Assembly (NCBI RefSeq): GCF_918698095.1 | Contig: NZ_CAKKLY010000039.1 | Coordinates: forward strand, 1 to 44,904 | DNA length: 44,904 nucleotides | Source: Arthrobacter sp. Bi83 | Lineage (GTDB): Bacteria > Actinomycetota > Actinomycetes > Actinomycetales > Micrococcaceae | Direction of reading: 5' to 3' | Shown: positions 33,394-41,877 of the stretch, piece after piece | Layout: each line of letters starts with the position of its first letter | How positions within the stretch are numbered: the first letter of the stretch is position 1 | Program-made: the position numbers and the translations under genes | Notes under the pieces: generated by a model | Told to the model about the DNA's origin: nothing | The model's input: only the letters and a program-made list of their open reading frames with translations | Database searches by the model: none

Positions 33394-35960
33394 CGCTTGC
33401 CCCCCAGCGCCAGACGGACGCCAGTTCCCGGCCGTCCCCAGTCTCGCCCGGCCGGAGCCCGCGGCGGCCCGGTGCCGGCGCCTACCCGTGGGCCATGTCA
33501 GGAGCCGTGGCGTTCGCCGTGGCCGGGGCGGCACTGTCCCTCAACGGCGTGCTCAGGGGCTGGGGTTGGTACCTGCCCGTGCTCACGACCATCGTGGTGG
33601 TTTCCCTGGCCGTGGCCGGACTCCGCGCCCTGAGGTCCCAGCCGTTGCTGGTCACCCTGGGGGCCTTCGTTTCGCTGGTGTTCATCCTGACCTTCACGTT
33701 TTTCCGGCGGGACAGCATTGTGGGCTTCATCCCGTCCGACGCCACCATGGCCGCGCTGGGCAGGTATCTCCGCCGGGCCAGCGAGACGGTGCTGTCCGAG
33801 AGCTCGCCGGTGGCTCCGAACGCCGGCATCGTTCTCGTCACCTGCGCCGCCCTGGGGCTGGTGGTCATTCTCGTGGACGCGCTTGCCCTGCCACTGGGCA
33901 TGCCGGCCACAAGCGGCCTGGGCCTGCTGGCCGTACTCGTGGTGCCGGCCATGATCAAGCCGCAAAGCGTCGGTCTGGCGGGATTCCTCGCAACGGGTGC
34001 CGGGTTCCTGCTCATTCTCGCCTGCAGCCAGTGGTTCGCTCCGGATTCACGCATCCAGGCTGACACCGCCCGGAATCCCGGCCAGGTCAAGCGCGCCGCA
34101 ATGACCGGCGCCGTTGCGCTGGTGGCCACACTGCTGCTGCAGCTGGTCATCCCGGGCTTCGACGAGGGCACCTTCCCCCAGGGTTCACGGCTGAATCCGT
34201 GGGCCTCATCCAATGGCCTTAACCCCATGATCAGCCTGGGGAACAGCCTGCGCCAGCCGACAGGCGACGGCCGGATCACGTATGCCACCAATGCGACCAC
34301 CCCGCTCTATCTGCGCTCCGTGACCGTGGACCGGTTCGACGGCGATGCCTGGTCACCCGATGACCGCGATTCGACCCGACGGGCGGGCGCCGGCCGCATG
34401 GAGGTGGGCCATGAGATCCTGGCGCCGGAACAGGTCCGCGAGGTCACGGCTGTCAATACCGGGGATTTCACCAGCCCTTACCTTCCGGTGCCCTACGCCC
34501 CTGAGGCGGTTAACGGCCTGACCGGCAGGTGGAGCTGGGATCCTGCCACACTGAGCATCAAGGGCACGGACACCAACTCGAGAAACCAGCAGTACTTGGT
34601 CCGGTCCTCGGCCCCGAAACTGACGACGGAGCTTCTGGACCAGTCTTCGGCCCCCGTGCGGGGGATCCCCGACGAGTTCATCAGACCACCCGCCAACGTG
34701 CCGGACATCGTCAGGACAACCGCCGACTCCATAACGCAAAACGGCAGAACCGCGTATGAAAAGGCGATGGCAATCCAGAGGTACCTGCGTGCCGGAGACT
34801 TCACCTATTCCCTGGAATCGCCGGTCCAGGGCGGCTATGACGGCAACGGCTTGTCCGTGCTTGCGGACTTCCTGACACAAAAGAGCGGCTACTGCATCCA
34901 CTTCGCGTCTGCCATGGCCGTGATGGCCAGGGTCGAGGGGATCCCCAGCCGGATCGCGGTGGGCTATGCCCCGGGCAGACTGACCGGGGCCACGGTGTCC
35001 GTCGCGGGCCAGGGAGCACTTCCCGAGTTCGAGGTGGACGCCCGCGACGCACATGCCTGGCCGGAACTGTATTTCCAGGGACTCGGCTGGGTTCCGTTCG
35101 AGCCCACTCCGTCGCGCGGTGTGGTGCCGCCGTATGCCCAGGACTCTTCGTCCTCCGGGGGGGCCAGCACGAATGATGGGAACAACGACGGCCTGCTGCC
35201 CACCAGTGGTGCCACTGCCGCTCCCGCGCCCGGACCGGCACCCCTCCCCCTTCCAGGGACGGGGGGAACCACTTCCGGGAGCCAACTGGTTCCGGCGCTC
35301 TACGGTACGGCAGCCGCGCTCCTGCTGGTCCTGGTTGCCGCTACCCCGCGGCTCTTCCGAACCAGCCTGCGGCGGCGGCGCCTGAGGGGACCGGCCCGGA
35401 ACGGGCAGGCTGCGAGGAACGGGCAGGCAGCGCAGAAGGGGCAGGCAATGGCACCGCTCGCGTGGGCTGAGCTTCAGGACCTCGCCACGGACTATGGCGT
35501 ACGGCCAGTACCCAGTGAAACGCCCCGCACCTTTTCTGCCCGCTTCCGGGGTTCACCGGCACTGATCCGGTCCGACAAAGCGGGGCCCGAAGCCTCGGAG
35601 GATTTGGTGCATCGCACGGCTGAGGCAGCGGTGACGGACCTCACTGGCGCCTTCGAACGCCATCAGTACGGACGGCCGGGCAGCCCGGTTGAGACGGCCG
35701 GTCCCGCTGAGACCGTCCGGCTGCCGGACCCCTCCGCGGCAGACAAGATCCGTGCGGTGCGAAAGGCGTTGCGCCGCAACGCCGGCCTTCCCGGCCGGCT
35801 TCGCGCGGACTGGCTGCCGCCGTCGGTCATGTCCCGCTTCGGCAGAATCGCGGGTGCGCCCTTCCGGGCCGCAGGCCGCGTCGCGGCAAAAGCCGGACGC
35901 GCCGCCGCGGGCTCCTGGAACAGGGCCCGCGACGGCCTGCGGCGGTTGCGCGAAGGCTAG
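33390..35960 (+). CDS. TgpA-like membrane transglutaminase-fold protein (DUF3488/transglutaminase/DUF4129)
   Basis: 856 aa. An N-terminal multi-helix membrane domain (about residues 30-260) is followed by a large extracytoplasmic part containing a transglutaminase core: C502 in KSGYCIHFASAMAVMARVEG and H555 in DARDAHAWPELYF, then GWVPFEPTPS where the third residue of the triad is expected. A single helix near 632-652 (YGTAAALLLVLVAATPRLF) leads to a basic C-terminal cytosolic region with a DUF4129-like WAELQDLATDYGV stretch. In this family the fold is a likely protease or peptidase rather than a true transglutaminase. It is last in the moxR operon, and its stop overlaps the stop of the convergent dehydrogenase. 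Confidence 0.9.
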   Translation: MTLAPQRQTDASSRPSPVSPGRSPRRPGAGAYPWAMSGAVAFAVAGAALSLNGVLRGWGWYLPVLTTIVVVSLAVAGLRALRSQPLLVTLGAFVSLVFILTFTFFRRDSIVGFIPSDATMAALGRYLRRASETVLSESSPVAPNAGIVLVTCAALGLVVILVDALALPLGMPATSGLGLLAVLVVPAMIKPQSVGLAGFLATGAGFLLILACSQWFAPDSRIQADTARNPGQVKRAAMTGAVALVATLLLQLVIPGFDEGTFPQGSRLNPWASSNGLNPMISLGNSLRQPTGDGRITYATNATTPLYLRSVTVDRFDGDAWSPDDRDSTRRAGAGRMEVGHEILAPEQVREVTAVNTGDFTSPYLPVPYAPEAVNGLTGRWSWDPATLSIKGTDTNSRNQQYLVRSSAPKLTTELLDQSSAPVRGIPDEFIRPPANVPDIVRTTADSITQNGRTAYEKAMAIQRYLRAGDFTYSLESPVQGGYDGNGLSVLADFLTQKSGYCIHFASAMAVMARVEGIPSRIAVGYAPGRLTGATVSVAGQGALPEFEVDARDAHAWPELYFQGLGWVPFEPTPSRGVVPPYAQDSSSSGGASTNDGNNDGLLPTSGATAAPAPGPAPLPLPGTGGTTSGSQLVPALYGTAAALLLVLVAATPRLFRTSLRRRRLRGPARNGQAARNGQAAQKGQAMAPLAWAELQDLATDYGVRPVPSETPRTFSARFRGSPALIRSDKAGPEASEDLVHRTAEAAVTDLTGAFERHQYGRPGSPVETAGPAETVRLPDPSAADKIRAVRKALRRNAGLPGRLRADWLPPSVMSRFGRIAGAPFRAAGRVAAKAGRAAAGSWNRARDGLRRLREG

Positions 35961-37456
35961 CCGGCGTAGGGGTCGGCGATTCCGATGTACTGGGTGTAGA
36001 GGTATTCCTCGATGCCCTCGAGGCCGCCCTCGCGTCCCAAGCCGGACTGCTTGACGCCGCCAAACGGTGCCGCTGCGTTGGATACGACGCCGGCGTTCAG
36101 GCCGAGCATGCCGGTCTCAAGGCGTTCGCCCATCCGGATACCGCGGTTCAGGTCCTTGGTGAAAACGTAGGCAACGAGTCCGTACTCGGTGTTGTTGGCC
36201 AGTCGGATGGCCTCGTCTTCGGTGCCGAAGGTGATGATGGGGGCCACTGGTCCGAAGATTTCCTCGGACAGGATCCGGGTGCCTTCGGTGACGCCCTTGA
36301 GGAGGGTGGGCTGGTAGAAGTAGCCGGGCCCGTCGACGGGAGCTCCGCCGACGACGGCAGTGGCTCCGGAGGCGAGGGCATCGGTGACGAGTTCGTGGAC
36401 CTTGTCCCGGCTCTTGGCGTCGATCAGCGGGCCCACCTTGGAGTCCGCCTCGGTGCCGCGGGCGGTGGTCATGTCCGCCATCTTCGCGGCGAATTTCTCG
36501 GCGAACTCGTCCGCGACGGATTCGTGCACGATGAAGCGGTTCGCTGCCGTGCAGGCCTCACCCATGTTGCGTAGCTTCGCCAGCATGGCCCCGGCGACGG
36601 CGGCATCCACGTCGGCGTCCTCGAACACCACGAACGGGGCGTTGCCGCCGAGCTCCATCGAGGTCCGCAGCACCGTCTCGGAGGCGTCCGAGAGCAGGCG
36701 GCGGCCAACTTCGGTGGAGCCCGTGAAGGACAGCTTGCGCAGCCGGGCATCCTTGACCAGCGGGCCCGTGGTGGCACCGGCCGTGGACGTGGGGATCACG
36801 TTCAGGACACCGGCGGGCAGGCCGGCCTCCTGCATGACGGCGGCGAACAGCTGGGACGTCAGCGGGGTGAGGTTCGCGGACTTCAGGACCATGGTGCAGC
36901 CGGCGGCAACGGCCGGGGCGATCTTGCGCGTGGCCATGGCGAGCGGGAAGTTCCACGGGGTGATCAGCAGGCACGGGCCCACAGGCTTCTTGGTGACCAG
37001 CAGACGGGACTTCCCGTCCGGGGACACCGAGTATCGGCCGAACGCACGGACGGCTTCCTCGGAGAACCAGCGCAGGAATTCGGCGCCGTAGGTGACCTCG
37101 CCACGGGCCTCGGCCAGCGGCTTGCCCATTTCCAAGGTCATCAGCAGCGCGAAGTCCTCGGCCCGCTCGGTAACTAGCTCAAACGCCCGGCGCAGGATCT
37201 CGCCGCGTTCACGGGCAGGGACCTTCGCCCAGGAATCCTGCGCGGCGGCGGCCGCGTCAAGGGCGGCCATGCCGTCCTCGGGGCCCGCGTCAGCGATGCT
37301 CAGCAGGACCTTGCCCGTGGAAGGATCCTCGACGTCGAAGGTCTTGCCCGACGCCGCGGGACGCCACTCGCCGTTGATGAGCAGGCCAGTGGGAACAGAT
37401 GCGAGCAGTTCGCTTTCGCGCTCTGCGGTAACAGTGGACTGTGCAATAACAGACAC
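35957..37456 (-). CDS. gabD: NAD(P)-dependent succinate-semialdehyde-type dehydrogenase
   Basis: 499 aa aldehyde dehydrogenase. It oxidises succinate semialdehyde to succinate if the GabD assignment is right. The catalytic Cys is C302 in NMGEACTAANRF and the general base Glu E268 in MELGGNAPFVVF. The Rossmann segment LLITPWNFPLAMATRKIAPA and the FTGSTEVGR cofactor loop are present. GTG at 37456 has GAGGGAG 5 bases before it; an upstream ATG at 37588 would add a low-complexity 44-residue stretch. No GABA transaminase is adjacent, so the substrate is inferred from sequence alone. It is 190 bases downstream of rsmI and may share its transcript. Confidence 0.88.
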   Translation of the reverse strand: MSVIAQSTVTAERESELLASVPTGLLINGEWRPAASGKTFDVEDPSTGKVLLSIADAGPEDGMAALDAAAAAQDSWAKVPARERGEILRRAFELVTERAEDFALLMTLEMGKPLAEARGEVTYGAEFLRWFSEEAVRAFGRYSVSPDGKSRLLVTKKPVGPCLLITPWNFPLAMATRKIAPAVAAGCTMVLKSANLTPLTSQLFAAVMQEAGLPAGVLNVIPTSTAGATTGPLVKDARLRKLSFTGSTEVGRRLLSDASETVLRTSMELGGNAPFVVFEDADVDAAVAGAMLAKLRNMGEACTAANRFIVHESVADEFAEKFAAKMADMTTARGTEADSKVGPLIDAKSRDKVHELVTDALASGATAVVGGAPVDGPGYFYQPTLLKGVTEGTRILSEEIFGPVAPIITFGTEDEAIRLANNTEYGLVAYVFTKDLNRGIRMGERLETGMLGLNAGVVSNAAAPFGGVKQSGLGREGGLEGIEEYLYTQYIGIADPYAG

Positions 37457-37647
37457 GGTGACTCCCTCGTCAGCAATTGGGGTTGCGGGTTGTTCAGCTC
37501 CTGCAGCGGACGTGGTGCCCGCTGCCTTCGGCTTTCTTGGCTGGTTTAATGCCACGGTACTGCCCGCGTCTCTCCAATGTCTACGCATGCGCGCACTACA
37601 GGTGAGCCCATCCGCTGTGCACCTGCACAGCCCAAGCCGCCTTGGAA

Positions 37648-38559
37648 TTAGCGCGCTGCGAGCACCGCTGCGTAAAGCTCCCGCTTGCTGACTCGAGCCT
37701 CCTCGGCCACGGCGGCCACGGCGTCCTTGAGCCGGAGGCCCTGCGAAACCAGCTCGTTGACGGCGGCCACATTATCCTCCGGTGTTCCCGGAGCCTGCTC
37801 CGGCGCGCCACCCACAACCACGGCGATTTCACCGCGGACCTCGTTGGTCTCCGCCCACTGGAGCAGTTCACGCAAGGATCCGCGAATGACTTCCTCATAC
37901 GTCTTCGTCAGCTCGCGGCACACGGCTGCTTTACGGTCCGGCCCGAACCGTTCATGCAGCGCCCGGAGCATGGGTTCCAGCCGGTGGGGTGCTTCGAAGA
38001 AGACCATGGTGCGGCGTTCGGCGTCGAGATCCGCCAGCCGCGATGCCCGCTCCCCTGCCTTGCGCGGGAGGAACCCCTCAAAGCAGAAGCGGTCGGTGGG
38101 GAGGCCGGAGAGTGCCAGCGCGGTGAGCACCGCGGAGGGGCCGGGAACGGCGGTGACCGTGAGCCCCGCCGCCACTGCGCCCTCAACCAGGCGGAACCCG
38201 GGATCGGAAACCGCCGGCATGCCGGCGTCCGTCACCATGACAATCGTCTTGCCCGAACGGACCTGGTCCAGTAGCTCTGCTGTCTTGGTGGCCTCGTTGT
38301 GCTCGTGGTAGCTGACGACCCGTCCGCTCACGGTGACGTCAAGGCTCTGCACCAGCCGGTGCAGGCGCCGGGTGTCCTCGGCGGCAACGATGTCGGCGGA
38401 GCCCAGCAGTTCGATGAGCCTGGCCGAAGCGTCGCCCACGTTGCCGATGGGCGTGGCCGCCAGGATGATGCGCCCGTGACGGTCGCTGGAAATGTCCGGC
38501 CCCGAGTCCGCGGCCGGTTCGGAGGTGCTGGTCTGCGGCTTGCTCGGTTCGTGGTCCAC
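37648..38559 (-). CDS. rsmI: 16S rRNA (cytidine1402-2'-O)-methyltransferase
   Basis: 303 aa, tetrapyrrole-methylase fold. It 2'-O-methylates C1402 in the decoding centre. Conserved blocks: AATPIGNVGDAS (about 34-45), EDTRRLHRL, TDAGMPAVSDPG, VPGPSAVLTAL and CFEGFLPRK. The N-terminal ~28 residues are a polar leader. It starts with GTG at 38559 and is divergent from pmt across 135 bases, a common actinobacterial pairing. Confidence 0.97.
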   Translation of the reverse strand: MDHEPSKPQTSTSEPAADSGPDISSDRHGRIILAATPIGNVGDASARLIELLGSADIVAAEDTRRLHRLVQSLDVTVSGRVVSYHEHNEATKTAELLDQVRSGKTIVMVTDAGMPAVSDPGFRLVEGAVAAGLTVTAVPGPSAVLTALALSGLPTDRFCFEGFLPRKAGERASRLADLDAERRTMVFFEAPHRLEPMLRALHERFGPDRKAAVCRELTKTYEEVIRGSLRELLQWAETNEVRGEIAVVVGGAPEQAPGTPEDNVAAVNELVSQGLRLKDAVAAVAEEARVSKRELYAAVLAAR

Positions 38560-38682
38560 ATGTCCAGCCTACTGCCGGCCAGCGGCCCCGCGGCACAAGT
38601 CCCCGCGGAAGGAAGACCCTGCAGAACGACTTGGCAAAATGACCCCTGCAGAAGACGCACGGCGGCAGAAGGCAGCAAAAGG

Positions 38683-38688
38683 TAGCAT
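38683..38688 (+). promoter_or_regulatory. candidate -10 element for leaderless pmt mRNA
   Basis: TAGCAT lies 6 bases before the pmt GTG start, the spacing expected if transcription starts at or next to the start codon. No Shine-Dalgarno sequence precedes that GTG. The -35 region is not well matched. Leaderless transcripts are frequent in actinobacteria. Confidence 0.4.
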
Positions 38689-38694
38689 GGGCAC

Positions 38695-40398
38695 GTGACG
38701 CAGACCTCCGTGCGGCCTGACGCGGCCGGTTCAGCCAGTACACCGGCTTCCGCCGCACCCGAGGGCCGCGGCCTCGAGGGTCACGGCTGGATCAGCCGGC
38801 CCTCGGAGGCGTTTAACGTCGAAGCCCTGAGCCAACGGCTTATCGGCGGCATCCGCAGCTGGCGCGATTACCCGCCGTCCCTCAGGCTCTGGTTCTGGCT
38901 GGTCCCGGCACTGACCGCCGCGGTGGGCGGAGTCCTGCGGTTCGACCGCCTGGACATGCCGCGGAGCCTGGTCTTCGATGAGACGTACTACGTCAAGGAC
39001 GCCTACTCGCTCCTGGTCAGCGGCTACGAGCGGAGCTGGCCGGACAAAGCCAACGACTCATTCGTCGCGGGCAACCCGGGGGTGCTCCTGACTACCCCGG
39101 AATACGTGGTCCACCCGCCTGTGGGCAAGTGGATGATCGCCGCGGGCATGTGGCTGTTCGGCCCGGACAACCCTTTGGGCTGGCGCTTTTCAGCGGCGCT
39201 GACGGGCACGCTGTCCGTTGCGCTGCTCGCGCTGATCGCCCAAAAACTCTTCCGGTCCGTGGTGCTGGGGGCAGCAGCGGGGCTGCTGCTCGCCGTCGAC
39301 GGCCACCACCTGGTCATGTCACGCACATCGCTGCTGGACATCTTCCTCATGTTCTGGATCCTGGCTGCCTTCGGGGCGCTGCTGATGGACCGCGACGACG
39401 GCCGCCGCCGGCTGGCGGTCCGCCTGGCCCGGCAGGCGGCCGCCTCTCCCTTCGGGAGACCGTCCCGGCTGCAGCTCCTGAGCGGGCCCTGGCTTGGTAT
39501 CCGGTGGTGGCGTGTCCTCGCGGGTGTCTGCCTCGGCCTCGCCGTCGGCACCAAGTGGTCGGCGCTCTTCTTCATCGCCGGCTTCGGCCTCCTGACCGTC
39601 TTCTGGGACCTGAGTGCGCGCCGGACCGCGGGCATCCGGAGCTGGATCAGCGCGGGAATCATCAAGGACGGCCTCTTTGCGTTCCTCAGCATCGTCCCGG
39701 TGGCCGCGGTGACCTACGCCGCCACCTGGACGGGATGGTTCCGGTCTACAGATGCATACTACCGGCAATGGGCCAGAACGAATCCCAGCGCTGAATGGGG
39801 CTGGCTCCCGGACTCCGTGCGGTCCCTCGCGCACTACCACCTGGAGGCCTACAAGTTCCATCAGGGGCTCAGCTCGGAGCATCCCTACGAGGCGAGCGCG
39901 TGGAGCTGGCTGGTGATGGGCAGGCCAACGTCGTTCTACTATGAATCCCCCAAGCAAGGCTCCCCCGGCTGCGATATTGCCCACTGCACATCGGCCATCC
40001 TTTCGGTGGGAAACCCGCTGATCTGGTGGGCTGCCACCGTTTCCCTGGCGGTACTGCTCTTCTGGTGGGCAGGCCGCAGGGACTGGCGGGCCGGCGCCGT
40101 GCTGGCGGCGGTGGGGTCCGGCTACCTCCCGTGGTTCCTGTATCCGGAACGCACCATGTTCTTCTTCTACGCCGTGTCCTTCGAGCCGTTCCTGATCCTC
40201 GCCCTCGTGTACTGCCTCGGCCTGGTCCTGGGCCGAAGGACTGACCCGCTGTGGCGCAGGCGGTCAGGACTCTACGGGGTGGTCCTGTTTGTCGTCGGGG
40301 CGGTGCTGCTCTCGGCCTTCTTCTATCCCGTGTGGACTGCCGAGATCATCTCGTACCAGGACTGGCGGATCAGGATGTGGATGCCTTCCTGGATCTGA
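38695..40398 (+). CDS. protein O-mannosyltransferase (PMT family)
   Basis: 567 aa, multi-pass glycosyltransferase that moves mannose from polyprenyl-phosphate mannose to Ser/Thr of secreted proteins, coupled to Sec export. After a cytosolic ~70-residue leader come about ten hydrophobic helices. The first external loop carries VFDETYYVKDAYS with the catalytic acidic pair near residues 96-97. Downstream family motifs HPPVGKWMIA and the DGHHLVMSRTSLLDIFLMF region are clear. It resembles mycobacterial Rv1002c, which also lies opposite rsmI. It is convergent with the TIGR01906 gene, 53 bases apart. Confidence 0.95.
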   Translation: MTQTSVRPDAAGSASTPASAAPEGRGLEGHGWISRPSEAFNVEALSQRLIGGIRSWRDYPPSLRLWFWLVPALTAAVGGVLRFDRLDMPRSLVFDETYYVKDAYSLLVSGYERSWPDKANDSFVAGNPGVLLTTPEYVVHPPVGKWMIAAGMWLFGPDNPLGWRFSAALTGTLSVALLALIAQKLFRSVVLGAAAGLLLAVDGHHLVMSRTSLLDIFLMFWILAAFGALLMDRDDGRRRLAVRLARQAAASPFGRPSRLQLLSGPWLGIRWWRVLAGVCLGLAVGTKWSALFFIAGFGLLTVFWDLSARRTAGIRSWISAGIIKDGLFAFLSIVPVAAVTYAATWTGWFRSTDAYYRQWARTNPSAEWGWLPDSVRSLAHYHLEAYKFHQGLSSEHPYEASAWSWLVMGRPTSFYYESPKQGSPGCDIAHCTSAILSVGNPLIWWAATVSLAVLLFWWAGRRDWRAGAVLAAVGSGYLPWFLYPERTMFFFYAVSFEPFLILALVYCLGLVLGRRTDPLWRRRSGLYGVVLFVVGAVLLSAFFYPVWTAEIISYQDWRIRMWMPSWI

Positions 40399-40451
40399 GG
40401 CACGATTGCTTCGAGCAGCTGTACGGCTGACTGGCCTCGCTGCTGAAAGCC

Positions 40452-41702
40452 TTAGAGTCGAACTGGCCGGTCTTCACCTGATGGCGTTTCGGCGTCTGTT
40501 TCCGGGTCCGCGGCATCGTTTTTCCGGGACTTTTTGACGGCCTTCGGCAGGCCGCGGCGGCGCCGCGTGGGCCACGTCAGGATCAGCGTAACCACCGCAG
40601 CGACCAGGACAAGCCCCGCGATGACGATGCCGGCGTCGACCCAGAACTGTCCGGGGAACAGCCGGATAAGCGTGTCCTCCAAGGCAAACGTCCAGGTACC
40701 GTTGGCGAAGAAAATCCGGTGGAATTCGGTGAAGAACTGTTCCCACCCCAGCACGGCCAGCACGCCGAGGCCGATGATGATCGCCAGCGTGACGATGGAA
40801 CCGGCGAACAGGCCGCGCCGAACCCCGCCCGTGCTGCGGCGGCGAAGGTAAATGATGGCTGCGATGCTGACCAGCGCCAGGAGCGCTCCGGCGCCGAACG
40901 CCGATAGGATGACGAGCTTGACGTCGGCCATGTGGCTGACTTCGCCGTCCTTGAAGAGCTTCTCCCCGCTGCGGTTCACCAGCTCGCCCAGGTACCGGGG
41001 CCCCGACCAGTTACTCAGGTAATCCACGGCGTAGGATCCGTAGGTCATGCGGTCGTCGGAATTGAAGCCATAGCCGTCGCCCGGAAAGCCCGGGCGGTGG
41101 TACTCCGCCCAGAGAAAGAGAGGACTTGTCACTGCGCGCACGGCAAGGACCAGGAGGATCACGGGGTAGAAAACAGCCAGCAGGACCTGCATGACGCGCG
41201 GCAGCACCGGCTTGGCGTTCGCCGCCTGCTCGCGCTCCGCGTTGCGCCGCTCCACGTCTTCGCGCGGAGGGCGGATCTGGAGGGCCGAGGTTGGCAGCGG
41301 TTCGCTGAAGTGGGCGCCTGAGGCGGGCCCGGATGCTGGTGGGGCGGTGTCCGGCGCCTCAGCCGTGGCATTGTCCGCAGCGGCAGCCTCGGCTGCTTTG
41401 CGGTCGGCCCTGCTGCCTGGCTGGGCTGGTTCGTCCCGCGCCTGGTCTTCACGGCGGCTGCTGCCTTCGGTGGCTGCGTCGTCCATGGCTGCGTTCGCGG
41501 GGACTGCGTCGTTGCGGGTTTCATTCCCGCGGTCCGAGAGGCCGCGCCCGTCGGCCGGCCGGGACGACGGGGCAGCCGTCATCCATTCGAACGCCGGCTC
41601 GTCTGAATCGTTGGCAGGATCAATCGCAGGATCGTCGGCTCCCGGCTGCGGATCCAGCTGCGGATCGAGCCGTCCGGACGGGGTCGGAGTATTGTCGTTC
41701 AC
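40452..41702 (-). CDS. TIGR01906/DUF1461 family integral membrane protein
   Basis: 416 aa from the GTG at 41702. The first ~170 residues are low-complexity, rich in Asp, Pro, Ala and Ser, and look disordered. The conserved part has four membrane helices (VMQVLLAVFYPVILLVLAV; KLVILSAFGAGALLALVSIA; IVTLAIIIGLGVLAVLGW; AGIVIAGLVLVAAVVTLIL) and the family's external motif SDDRMTYGSYAVDYLS with a downstream HMADVK. Function is unknown. A basic/acidic tail (TRRRRGLPKAVKKSRK) closes the chain. The start is uncertain: GGAAG lies 10 bases before the GTG, while the longer reading has no site. Confidence 0.85.
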   Translation of the reverse strand: MNDNTPTPSGRLDPQLDPQPGADDPAIDPANDSDEPAFEWMTAAPSSRPADGRGLSDRGNETRNDAVPANAAMDDAATEGSSRREDQARDEPAQPGSRADRKAAEAAAADNATAEAPDTAPPASGPASGAHFSEPLPTSALQIRPPREDVERRNAEREQAANAKPVLPRVMQVLLAVFYPVILLVLAVRAVTSPLFLWAEYHRPGFPGDGYGFNSDDRMTYGSYAVDYLSNWSGPRYLGELVNRSGEKLFKDGEVSHMADVKLVILSAFGAGALLALVSIAAIIYLRRRSTGGVRRGLFAGSIVTLAIIIGLGVLAVLGWEQFFTEFHRIFFANGTWTFALEDTLIRLFPGQFWVDAGIVIAGLVLVAAVVTLILTWPTRRRRGLPKAVKKSRKNDAADPETDAETPSGEDRPVRL

Positions 41703-41877
41703 TGCAGCTTCACTTCCGTAGGCGTCCGCGCTCCGGGTCGAGACCAGGCAACGCTGTGTATCTCCTGAAGAGCCTACCGTCAGGCACTCCGGCACGGCGA
41801 GGTGACACCCGCGCAGCCGGAATCATGCCGCTATTTCGTTATAACCCGCGAGGCTGCCTGGCGGCGGATGCCGTCGG

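Noticed and set aside
37457..37588. 44-codon N-terminal extension of the aldehyde dehydrogenase
   Set aside because: Low-complexity sequence unlike the family; GTG 37456 has GAGGGAG at good spacing.
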